Of a stretch of DNA of 37,620 nucleotides, positions 1 to 7,493 are shown in pieces. Both the position numbers and the translations under genes were made by a program. Within the stretch, counting starts at the first letter, position 1. Each line of letters starts with the position of its first letter. The stretch is from an uncultured Fenollaria sp. (GTDB lineage: Bacteria; Bacillota; Clostridia; Tissierellales; Peptoniphilaceae), in the NCBI RefSeq assembly GCF_946221515.1, contig NZ_CAMJVK010000011.1, forward strand, positions 1-37,620, read 5' to 3'. The notes below the pieces were generated by a model. The model was not told the DNA's origin. It saw only the letters and a program-made list of their open reading frames with translations, and did not search any database.

Positions 1-25
1 TGTATATATATTCCTAATTTATTCA

Positions 26-1831
26 TTATTTCTTTTCCTTGTACTTCAATACTGAAAGAAAGGCCTCTTGAGGTAGTTCTACTGAGCCAATTTGGCGCAT
101 CCTCTTCTTACCTTCTTTTTGCTTTTCAAGTAGTTTTTTCTTTCTTGAAATGTCGCCGCCGTAGCACTTTGCAAGAACGTCTTTTCTAAGAGCTTTGATA
201 GTTTCTCTAGCGATAATCTTTGAGCCGATAGCTGCTTGTATAGGTATTTGGAATTGATGTCTTGGTATAACGTCCTTTAAGCCTTCGACTATGGACCTGC
301 TTCTCTCATAAGCGTTTGACTCGTGTAAGATCAAGCTGAATGCGTCGATAAGCTCGCCATTGATAAGTATGTCAACCTTAACAAGCTCACTTCTTTGATA
401 GCCTGAGATTTCGTAGTCAAGCGATGCGTAGCCCTTTGTATTTGACTTAAGTGCGTCGAAGAAGTCATATATAACCTCATTTAGTGGCATTCTATAGTGA
501 AGCGTAACTCTTGTTTGATCAAGGTATTCCATGTTAATGAATTCACCACGTCTATTTTGACAGATGTCCATGATGGCTCCAACATAATCCTTTGGTGTCA
601 TAATCTCTGCGTTAACCATAGGCTCTTCCATGTAATCAATTTCACTTGGGTCAGGAAGGTTCGATGGGTTTTGTATCATCATCATAGTACCATCTTTTTT
701 ATGAACTTCATATATAACTGATGGTGCAGTTGTGATTATATTTAAATTAAATTCTCTTTCAAGCCTTTCAGTAATTATCTCCATGTGAAGAAGGCCTAAG
801 AAACCGCATCTAAAGCCAAAGCCAAGTGCGGCTGAATTTTCTGCTTCAAATACAAGAGATGCGTCATTAACTTGAAGCTTTTCAAGAGCCTCTCTAACGC
901 TGTTAAAGTCCTCGCCCTCTGCTGGATATATACCGCAGTAAACCATTGGTACGACCTTCTTGTAACCGCTTAGTGGCTTATCTGTTGGATTGTCAAGATA
1001 AGTTATAGTGTCACCAACTCTGGCGTCTTTCACATTTTTAATCTGTGCAGTAAAGTAGCCTACTTCGCCTGCTTCAAGCGTATCCTTCTTTAATAAAGAT
1101 GTGTTATTTACACCAACTTCATCAACTTCAAAAGTAGTTCCTGTTTGCATCATCTTTATTTGAGTGCCTTTTTTAATAACACCGTCGAAAACTCTGATGT
1201 AGCAGATAACTCCTCTGTAAGCATCATATATCGAGTCAAAGATAAGCGCTTTTAAAGGTTTGTCCTTATCACCATTTGGCGGCGGAACATTTTTAACGAT
1301 GTCCTCTAAAACATCTTCAATATTAAGTCCGCTCTTTGCGCTGATTAACGGCGCATCAGTCGTGTCAAGGCCGATGATATCTTCAATCTCTTCCTTAACT
1401 TCATCTGGTCTTGCGCTTGGCAAATCCATCTTATTGATAACAGGAAGTATCTCTAGGTCTTGGTCCAGTGCAAGATAAACGTTAGAAAGCGTTTGCGCCT
1501 CAACGCCTTGAGTCGCGTCAACAACAAGTATCGCGCCCTCACATGCCTTTAATGATCTACTCACTTCGTAGTTAAAATCGACGTGACCGGGCGTATCTAT
1601 AAGGTTAAAAATATAATCCTGTCCATCTTTTGCCTTATATATCAAACGTATGGCCTTTAATTTAATTGTTATTCCTCTTTCTCTTTCAAGATCCATGCTG
1701 TCCAAAACTTGTGATTGCATCTCTCTTTGAGTAAGTAAGCCGGTCTTTTCAATAATTCTATCGGCCAAAGTAGATTTACCGTGGTCGATGTGCGCAATTA
1801 TTGAAAAGTTACGAATATATTTTTGATCCAT
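26..1831 (-). CDS. lepA: Elongation factor 4 (LepA), ribosome back-translocating GTPase
   Basis: A 601-residue translational GTPase, the normal family length. The G-domain motifs are visible near the N-terminus: AHIDHGKSTL (P-loop), DTPGHVDF (G3) and NKMD (G4). The C-terminal half carries the LepA-specific region (SYQRSELVKVDILINGE and the basic SRKKKLLEKQKEGKKRMR tail that enters the ribosome). Family knowledge: LepA acts on 70S ribosomes and affects initiation and elongation under ionic stress. It starts 9 bases after the lepB stop in the same direction, so the two are co-transcribed, the common lepB-lepA pairing. The stop lies 25 bases from the window edge, so no terminator or downstream gene can be judged. 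The reading frame is intact. Confidence 0.97.
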   Translation of the reverse strand: MDQKYIRNFSIIAHIDHGKSTLADRIIEKTGLLTQREMQSQVLDSMDLERERGITIKLKAIRLIYKAKDGQDYIFNLIDTPGHVDFNYEVSRSLKACEGAILVVDATQGVEAQTLSNVYLALDQDLEILPVINKMDLPSARPDEVKEEIEDIIGLDTTDAPLISAKSGLNIEDVLEDIVKNVPPPNGDKDKPLKALIFDSIYDAYRGVICYIRVFDGVIKKGTQIKMMQTGTTFEVDEVGVNNTSLLKKDTLEAGEVGYFTAQIKNVKDARVGDTITYLDNPTDKPLSGYKKVVPMVYCGIYPAEGEDFNSVREALEKLQVNDASLVFEAENSAALGFGFRCGFLGLLHMEIITERLEREFNLNIITTAPSVIYEVHKKDGTMMMIQNPSNLPDPSEIDYMEEPMVNAEIMTPKDYVGAIMDICQNRRGEFINMEYLDQTRVTLHYRMPLNEVIYDFFDALKSNTKGYASLDYEISGYQRSELVKVDILINGELIDAFSLILHESNAYERSRSIVEGLKDVIPRHQFQIPIQAAIGSKIIARETIKALRKDVLAKCYGGDISRKKKLLEKQKEGKKRMRQIGSVELPQEAFLSVLKYKEKK

Positions 1832-1840
1832 CCTATCATC

Positions 1841-2464
1841 CTATCTAAATATTTTTAATTTATTCAAAGGCCAAAATCTAAATACAGCCTTACCTTGTAA
1901 ATATTTTTTCTCTACAGGTCCGAAACTCCTTGAGTCATATGAGTTACCGCCCTCTCTATTGTCCCCCATAACAAAGTATGAGTCCTCAGGCACAACCCAA
2001 TGGTTGCCGTTTTGCTCACTAGTCTTTCTGTCTAGGTATGGCTCGTCAAGCTTATTACCATTGACATAGACCTCTCCGTCGATGATGTCAATAACGTCGC
2101 CCGCTAGACCTATGAGCCTCTTGATATAGTGCTCGTTATTAGTCTTCTCGCCCTTGATAACGACTATGTCGCCTCTATTTGGCTCTTTGAAGTACTTAAA
2201 TAGCTTCCACTCGAAGACCCTGTCGCCCGTATGTAGTGTCGGCTCCATCGATATGCCTTCAACCCTTGTTAGAGCAAAGACGAAGTTTACGAGGAATAAA
2301 GTGATGGCTACCGTGATTACTATCGAGTATATCCACGACTTGATGTCATCTTCCTTTGCCTTAGCCATCGCCTCAGCAGCTTCTAAAATTTCATTCTCGC
2401 TCGCTGCCTTTGCTTCTTCATTTATATCAATATTTTTATTATTATCATCAAAATTATTTTCCAT
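1841..2464 (-). CDS. lepB: Type I signal peptidase
   Basis: Membrane-bound serine protease that removes signal peptides from secreted proteins. After a ~45-residue acidic cytoplasmic segment there is one transmembrane helix (IYSIVITVAITLFLVNFVFA). The catalytic Ser lies in GISMEPTLHTGD and the general-base Lys in KRLIGLAGDVI; the box E motif is MGDNREGGNSYDSRSFGPV. I chose the ATG at 2464 (208 residues), because AAAGGAGGT lies 6 bases upstream at 2471-2479; the longer in-frame start 13 codons earlier would run through that ribosome-binding site and the promoter. It is the first gene of a lepB-lepA unit and is divergent from the ligase gene at 2601. The long acidic N-terminus is the only unusual part. 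Confidence 0.95.
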   Translation of the reverse strand: MENNFDDNNKNIDINEEAKAASENEILEAAEAMAKAKEDDIKSWIYSIVITVAITLFLVNFVFALTRVEGISMEPTLHTGDRVFEWKLFKYFKEPNRGDIVVIKGEKTNNEHYIKRLIGLAGDVIDIIDGEVYVNGNKLDEPYLDRKTSEQNGNHWVVPEDSYFVMGDNREGGNSYDSRSFGPVEKKYLQGKAVFRFWPLNKLKIFR

Positions 2465-2482
2465 AAAAAGACCTCCTTTATA

Positions 2483-2512
2483 ATTATAACATATTTTGAC
2501 CATGAATTACAA
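2483..2512 (-). promoter_or_regulatory. Sigma-A promoter of lepB-lepA
   Basis: On the minus strand TTGTAA (2507-2512), an 18-base spacer and TATAAT (2483-2488), with a TG one base upstream of the -10 (extended -10). The predicted start of transcription is about 2476, inside or at the edge of the lepB ribosome-binding site, so the leader would be only about a dozen bases. Confidence 0.7.
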
Positions 2513-2536
2513 AGAATGATTAAAATTTTTATTATT

Positions 2537-2565
2537 ATGCAAGTGGCCCTCGTTTATGTTATAAT
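2537..2565 (+). promoter_or_regulatory. Extended -10 promoter of the aslA-fem operon
   Basis: TGTTATAAT (2557-2565) is a perfect extended -10. The -35 region 17 bases upstream (ATGCAA) is poor, as is usual for extended -10 promoters. The ribosome-binding site AAAGGAGA follows at 2588-2595. It is back-to-back with the lepB promoter with only about 24 bases between them, so one regulator could affect both. Confidence 0.6.
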
Positions 2566-2600
2566 AATTATAGTTATACTTATATATAAAGGAGATAATT

Positions 2601-3815
2601 ATGAATTTTTTACCAGTTATATTAGGAACAGATGTTAACAGCTACTCTATTGCGAGAAGCTTTCATATGAAATACGGCATTAAGTCTTTGGTCTTAGGTA
2701 AGGCAAGGCTGCTTATGACTGAAAACTCTGATATTGTCAATATAATAATCAATAAAGACTTAGATGACGATGCGGTCATGCTTGATGAGCTAGATAAAAT
2801 TAAAGAAGCGCATCAAGACAAGGAGCTCATACTAGTAGCATCGTCTGACTCATATGCAGAGAGAGTCATCATGAACAAAGATAGGATTAGTGGATATAAT
2901 TTGCCATTTACAGATAAGTCCATGCTTAATGAGCTAATACTTAAGAAGAACTTCTACGACTTATGCGAAAAGTATGGTCTTAAGTATCCAAAGAGCGAAT
3001 ACATTAACAAGGATAATTACAAGAGCTACAAGACAAGCTTTGACTTTCCTATGGTGCTAAAGCCGTCGAACAGTGTTGAGTACTTCTTCTTGGACTTCGA
3101 GTGCAAGAAAAAAGCATATATATTAAAAAATGAAGCTGAATTAAATAAGGCTCTTAATGATATTTATGCAAATGGTTACGGCGACTACATGATAGCTCAA
3201 GAATTTATTGAAGGAGCCGACTCGAATATGCATGTGGTCAACGCCTACGTCGATAGCAAGGGCAAGCTAAAACTATTCTCACTAGGTAGAGCTCTTATGG
3301 AGGACCCTACCCCACTACTTATAGGTAACTACCTTGCCATAGCTGATGCAAGTCAAGATGCCTACGAAAAGATCTTCCCTATGATTAAAAATTTCTTAGA
3401 GAAAATAAATTATCGTGGATTGGCAAACTTTGATATCAAGCTTGATGACAGAACAAAAGAGTACAAAGTTTTTGAAATCAATCTTAGACAAGGACGCTCC
3501 TCTTTCTTCTCAACGCTTGCGGGCGCGAACTTAGCTGAAGCGCTTGTAAATGACTTTGTTTATCATAAGGATGATGAGATAATAATTGGCAAGGATAAAT
3601 TTTTATTCTTAGGCGCAAGATACGAAACTGTATTAAAATACATCGAAAGCGACGCCGCAAAAGAAAAGATGAGTAGCTATAGTGACGATATTGAAAACAT
3701 GGCGCTATACTACAGAAAGGACCTAAACGAGAAGAGAAAAGCAAGTTTGGATGAATATTACTCGAGATATGACAATAGATTTGAAGAATTTTTTAAGAAG
3801 AAGTTGGTGAATTAG
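2601..3815 (+). CDS. aslA: ATP-grasp D-amino-acid ligase, AslA (D-aspartate ligase) homologue for the peptidoglycan cross-bridge
   Basis: A 404-residue cytoplasmic ATP-grasp enzyme. From memory of Enterococcus faecium AslA it matches in order: an N-terminal VILGTDVNSYSIARSF segment, FDFPMVLKPSNSVEY, KKKAYIL, FIEGADSNMHVVNAYVD, EDPTPLLIGNY and the metal/ATP-site FEINLRQGRSSFF near residue 292. AslA activates the side-chain carboxylate of D-Asp with ATP and attaches it to the epsilon-amino group of Lys in UDP-MurNAc-pentapeptide. D-Asp is the best guess here, but related anaerobes carry D-Glu bridges, so the amino acid is not settled. The next gene, a Fem transferase, starts directly after its stop, so both probably modify the same wall precursor. 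No aspartate racemase gene is in the window. The start is fixed by AAAGGAGA 5 bases upstream of the ATG. Confidence 0.8.
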   Translation: MNFLPVILGTDVNSYSIARSFHMKYGIKSLVLGKARLLMTENSDIVNIIINKDLDDDAVMLDELDKIKEAHQDKELILVASSDSYAERVIMNKDRISGYNLPFTDKSMLNELILKKNFYDLCEKYGLKYPKSEYINKDNYKSYKTSFDFPMVLKPSNSVEYFFLDFECKKKAYILKNEAELNKALNDIYANGYGDYMIAQEFIEGADSNMHVVNAYVDSKGKLKLFSLGRALMEDPTPLLIGNYLAIADASQDAYEKIFPMIKNFLEKINYRGLANFDIKLDDRTKEYKVFEINLRQGRSSFFSTLAGANLAEALVNDFVYHKDDEIIIGKDKFLFLGARYETVLKYIESDAAKEKMSSYSDDIENMALYYRKDLNEKRKASLDEYYSRYDNRFEEFFKKKLVN

Positions 3816-4805
3816 ATGATACTTGATATAAATAACGCTTCTGAGCTAAAACGCTACGATGACTTCGTGAAGTCAAATGAACATAGTTTTTTAACTCAGG
3901 ATAGAGCCTGGGCGAAGATAAAAAACAATTGGTCCGAAGACTATGTTTATTTAGAAAATGATGGCGAGATAATTGCCGCAATGAGCATTTTGTCAATCAA
4001 GGCAATAGATGGCAAGTGGCTTCTTTATGCCAATCGCGGACCTGTCTGTGATATATATGATAAAGAAACTGTTTTAGCCTTAGTAGATGAAGTGAAAAAA
4101 TTGGATAAGTTTAAGGACGCATTTTTATTAAGATTTGATCCAGCCATTCCCTACGATGAAAAACTTATAGATTTATACAAAGATACAGAATTAAAAATAA
4201 GAACGAGAGGCGCTGATGAACACAGCTTTATTCAGCCAAGAAGAAACGCCATCATCGATATAAGTAAAAGTGAAGACGATATACTGGGGGGCTTCCACTC
4301 AAAAACGCGCTATAACATTCGCCTAAGCTACAGAAAAGGCGTTACGACAAGGATCTCACAAAGTGATGAGGACCTAAATACCTTCTTCGAAGAGACTAAG
4401 GTCATGGCTGAGCGCAACGGCATCACTTATAGACCGAAAGAGTATTTTAAGAGACTTATAGATAATTACGACGCGAAAATATTTTTATCGGACTATGAAG
4501 GAACACCTCTATCGAGCGCGATACTCATTATGTATAAGGACTACGCGTGGTACATGTACGGCGCGTCAAACAATCTTCACAGAAACTATATGCCCAACTA
4601 TCAAATGCAGTGGGAAATGATTAAGTATGCGAAAGAGCACGGCGCTACTCGCTACGACTTCGGCGGCATATTTAAGCTTGATGATGAAGATGGTTTATAC
4701 AGATTTAAAAGAGGCTTCCTAAATGAAGAGGACTTCACTGAGTTTATAGGTGAGTTCGATTTGGTTTTAGACGAAGAAGCATATAAAAAATATTTAAGTA
4801 AATAG
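3816..4805 (+). CDS. FemXAB-family aminoacyl-tRNA-dependent peptidoglycan bridge transferase
   Basis: A 329-residue protein with the two GNAT-like lobes of the Fem family. Recognisable segments are the N-terminal FLTQDRAWAKIKNNW, then KTRYNIRLSYRKGV, YMYGASNNLHRNYMPNYQMQWEMIKYAKE, YDFGGI and GLYRFKRGF. Family members (FemX/A/B, MurM) move an L-amino acid or Gly from an aminoacyl-tRNA to a peptidoglycan precursor, at Lys or on an existing bridge residue. The length fits the short FemX type without the coiled-coil arm of Staphylococcus FemA. Its ATG follows the aslA stop with no gap, so translation is probably coupled. The amino acid it transfers cannot be read from sequence. A strong terminator follows at 4818. 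Confidence 0.88.
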   Translation: MILDINNASELKRYDDFVKSNEHSFLTQDRAWAKIKNNWSEDYVYLENDGEIIAAMSILSIKAIDGKWLLYANRGPVCDIYDKETVLALVDEVKKLDKFKDAFLLRFDPAIPYDEKLIDLYKDTELKIRTRGADEHSFIQPRRNAIIDISKSEDDILGGFHSKTRYNIRLSYRKGVTTRISQSDEDLNTFFEETKVMAERNGITYRPKEYFKRLIDNYDAKIFLSDYEGTPLSSAILIMYKDYAWYMYGASNNLHRNYMPNYQMQWEMIKYAKEHGATRYDFGGIFKLDDEDGLYRFKRGFLNEEDFTEFIGEFDLVLDEEAYKKYLSK

Positions 4806-4814
4806 TTTTGCATT

Positions 4815-4851
4815 AAAAAAGCTCTTCTCATATCAAAATGAGAAGAGCTTT
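4815..4851. terminator. Bidirectional terminator between fem and pepA
   Basis: Perfect 14-base arms AAAGCTCTTCTCAT (4818-4831) and ATGAGAAGAGCTTT (4838-4851) with a 6-base loop. A run of six A at 4815-4820 gives a U-tract for the minus-strand gene; the plus strand has a weaker CTTTCGCTTT tail. It separates two convergent genes. Confidence 0.9.
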
Positions 4852-4872
4852 CGCTTTGTCTATATTAAACTA

Positions 4873-6318
4873 TTAGCAAATATGTTCAGTATTTACTAGG
4901 TAGTAAAGTGTCTTAACTGGAACGCCAGTTGAGCCTTTTTTATATTGTGCGTAGTCCTTTGAAGTATCCGAAGTTCCAGCTATGTCCATGTGTATCCATG
5001 GAGTTCCTTCCTTAACGAAGTTTTCTAGGAACATACCAGCTGTGATCATGCCGGCGCCGCCAGGTACTGAGTTTAGTAAATCAGTCATAGTGCCCTTAAC
5101 CATGTCCTTGTACTCATCGTCGTTAGGCATTACCCATAGCTTTTCATCAGCTCTTTTTGATGCTTCGTTCATTTCATTCATAAACTCGTCGTTATTTGTA
5201 ACAACACCAGTTCTATATGAGCCAAGTGCAACTACACAAGCGCCTGTAAGTGTAGCTAGGTCAACTATCCTATCAGCCTTAAGCACATCTGATGCGTAGT
5301 AGATAGCATCAGCAAGAGTAAGTCTACCCTCAGCGTCAGTGTTAGCTACTTCTATAGTCTTGCCTGACATTGATCCGATTAAATCGCCAGTCTTGTATGC
5401 CTTGCCTGAAATTAAGTTTTCGCATGATGCAACGACAGCTACAACATTCTTCTTAACTTTATTCTTGGCAATAGCGTGCATTGCGCCTATAACAGCACCT
5501 GCTCCACCCATATCCATATGCATTGTAGCCATACCTTGTGGATGCTTAATGCAGTATCCGCCTGAGTCGTATGTTAAGCCCTTGCCAACAAGTGCAGTAA
5601 GCTTGTCATCTTTATCTCCATTCATATATTTCATAACAATTAGCTTAGGCTCTTTGTCTGAACCAGCTGCAACTGCTAAGAACGCCTTCATACCTAAATC
5701 TTCTATCTCTTTTTTGCCGTATACTTCAACAGTAACACCAAGCGGCTCAAGGTCTTCCTTCGCTCTCTTAGCTAAAACTTCTGGATACATGTCAATGGCA
5801 GGAGTGTTAACTAAATCCTTTGTTAGTGAATAGCCTTCAGCGATGTTCATGCCTTCATCTATTGCAGTCATAGCTTTATCCTTTTTGTCTTCAATAACTT
5901 CTATGTTAATAGTGCCAAGCTTAGTAGGCTTCTTGTCTTCAGCTAAATATTTATCAAAATCATAGTCAAAGCATGCAAGACCATCAACTATAGCCTTCAT
6001 AGTAGTTCTATAGCAAATATTATCAAGCTTCTTATTGAAAATGATTTTTGCGTCTTTAATCTTGTACTTTCTAAGTGCCTTCGCTAATTCAAAGAAGGCT
6101 ACTATAATCTTCTTAGTAGTGATCTCATCCTTTTTGCCAAGGCCAAGATAAATTATTTCATCCTCGCCAAGCTTTGTAAATACTTCGCTTGCCTTGCCTG
6201 TAAAGTACTCTTTTTCTACTAAAGCATCAAGGCCTTCTGATTTTTCGAAAAAGTTCAAATCATCTTCAAATACTGGTAAAACCTTGATACCATTCTTCTC
6301 GTTTACTGTAATTTTCAT
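4873..6318 (-). CDS. pepA: Leucyl aminopeptidase, M17 family (PepA)
   Basis: A cytosolic two-metal aminopeptidase of 481 residues that trims N-terminal residues from peptides. The M17 metal/active-site motifs are in the C-terminal half: GKGLTYDSGG (Lys and Asp ligands), a Lys in GGYCIKH, MDMGGAGA (Asp) and NTDAEGRL (Asp, Glu ligands and catalytic Arg) near residue 330. The N-terminal half is the variable oligomerisation domain. Its ATG shares one base with the stop of the upstream RdgB-HD gene (TAATG), so the pair is translationally coupled, with GGAG just upstream. It ends before the terminator at 4815-4851. The frame is intact and the length is normal. Confidence 0.95.
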   Translation of the reverse strand: MKITVNEKNGIKVLPVFEDDLNFFEKSEGLDALVEKEYFTGKASEVFTKLGEDEIIYLGLGKKDEITTKKIIVAFFELAKALRKYKIKDAKIIFNKKLDNICYRTTMKAIVDGLACFDYDFDKYLAEDKKPTKLGTINIEVIEDKKDKAMTAIDEGMNIAEGYSLTKDLVNTPAIDMYPEVLAKRAKEDLEPLGVTVEVYGKKEIEDLGMKAFLAVAAGSDKEPKLIVMKYMNGDKDDKLTALVGKGLTYDSGGYCIKHPQGMATMHMDMGGAGAVIGAMHAIAKNKVKKNVVAVVASCENLISGKAYKTGDLIGSMSGKTIEVANTDAEGRLTLADAIYYASDVLKADRIVDLATLTGACVVALGSYRTGVVTNNDEFMNEMNEASKRADEKLWVMPNDDEYKDMVKGTMTDLLNSVPGGAGMITAGMFLENFVKEGTPWIHMDIAGTSDTSKDYAQYKKGSTGVPVKTLYYLVNTEHIC

Positions 6319-7484
6319 TAAATCATCTCCTCTTTCTTAAATTGACTTTCTACATAATCCAAGACAAAATCATACATTTCGTCTGAATATATCTTTATAG
6401 GTGCCATCCTCTTAAGAACGGCTTCCTTTGTAATCTTGTGATCTTGCCACGAGTGCGAGTTAAAGGCAAAGTGCATCAAAAGTGGTTGGAACCTGTCAAG
6501 TGCATTCGCATACTTCGCTTCGTTTGTCTCAGCAGCCTCAAACTCATCCCAATATTTTCTAAGCTCAGAGCCTAAGGAATCAAGCTTTGAATATAATTTA
6601 TCTGCCGCTTCGCTCTCTCTTTGCTTCTTGTCCTCATTGCCCTTTGTGTCATAGCAATATGTGTCGCCAGCGTATATCTCAATTAGGTCATGATACAAAA
6701 GTAGTACCGCCGTCTTATTTGCGTCAACCTCAAACTTGCCCATGTCCTTAAAAACTGGTGCTAGAACCGCCGCGTGAAAGCTGTGTTCCGCGTCGTTCTC
6801 TCTTCTCGAGCCGTCAGCTATCTTATTTACTCTTAAAATATTTTTCATCTCATCAAGCGTCAAAGCAAAGTCTACTTTTTTATATAGCTCCTTGTGTTTT
6901 TCCTCAAGTAAGATCTTTTCCTTAATATCTTCCAAAGCCCTCTTTCTGTGAGAAAACTTATTTTTCTCTTCGGTACCTATCTCGGCATAAGTCTTGTCAT
7001 GACCCTTTGGTAAGAAGAGTGGGTCGTAACCAAAACCGCCTGTGCCTCTGTACTCATAAAGTATCTCGCCATCAACATTGCCATGGCCATAGAATACTTT
7101 TTGATCCTCATCGATAAAGCAGATGACGCTCTTGAAGTGAGCCGTTCTGTCCCTGCCCTCAAGATTTTTGAGTAAGAGCTCGTTGTTACCATGATCATCA
7201 CCATGCTCCCCAGCATAGCGCGCCGAGTAAATACCAGGCTCGCCATAAAGACCGTCGCAGAAAAGGCCTGAGTCGTCGCTAATAACAGCGCAGTCCACCA
7301 TATCGCGAAGAGCCTTCGCCTTGATGTAGGCGTTCTCCTCTAGTGTAGCGCCTGTCTCATCAACATCGAAGTCAGCTATGCCAGCCTCTTTTTTAGATAA
7401 AACTTCATAGCCTAGCTCGTGAAATATTAATTTAATCTCTTTTAATTTATTTTCATTGTTTGTTGAAACAATAACTTTTTTCAT
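6318..7484 (-). CDS. rdgB: Fusion of XTP/dITP diphosphatase (RdgB/HAM1) with an HD-domain nucleotidase-like phosphohydrolase
   Basis: Two enzymes in one 388-residue chain. Residues 1 to ~196 are RdgB: STNNENKLKEI at the N-terminus, catalytic DDSGL (70-74), GTGGFGYDPLF (148-157) and SHRKRA (178-183). It hydrolyses XTP, ITP and dITP to the monophosphate and PPi, keeping damaged purines out of DNA and RNA. Residues ~197-388 resemble the YfbR-type HD family (PF13023): AEHS (His 234), YHDLIE (His 265, Asp 266) followed by AGD, and a late Asp in NALDRF (330), i.e. a full metal set. YfbR acts on deoxynucleoside monophosphates, so the fusion could complete the conversion to nucleoside (inference). 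The start is the ATG at 7484, with AGAGGT just upstream; an earlier TTG two codons up is less likely. It lies 4 bases from the amidase stop. Confidence 0.9.
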   Translation of the reverse strand: MKKVIVSTNNENKLKEIKLIFHELGYEVLSKKEAGIADFDVDETGATLEENAYIKAKALRDMVDCAVISDDSGLFCDGLYGEPGIYSARYAGEHGDDHGNNELLLKNLEGRDRTAHFKSVICFIDEDQKVFYGHGNVDGEILYEYRGTGGFGYDPLFLPKGHDKTYAEIGTEEKNKFSHRKRALEDIKEKILLEEKHKELYKKVDFALTLDEMKNILRVNKIADGSRRENDAEHSFHAAVLAPVFKDMGKFEVDANKTAVLLLYHDLIEIYAGDTYCYDTKGNEDKKQRESEAADKLYSKLDSLGSELRKYWDEFEAAETNEAKYANALDRFQPLLMHFAFNSHSWQDHKITKEAVLKRMAPIKIYSDEMYDFVLDYVESQFKKEEMI

Positions 7485-7493
7485 AATCAACCT

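Noticed and set aside
5339..5833. A 164-codon plus-strand open frame inside pepA
   Set aside because: It is antisense to a clearly coding aminopeptidase with intact motifs; long antisense frames follow from codon bias, and there is no ribosome-binding site.
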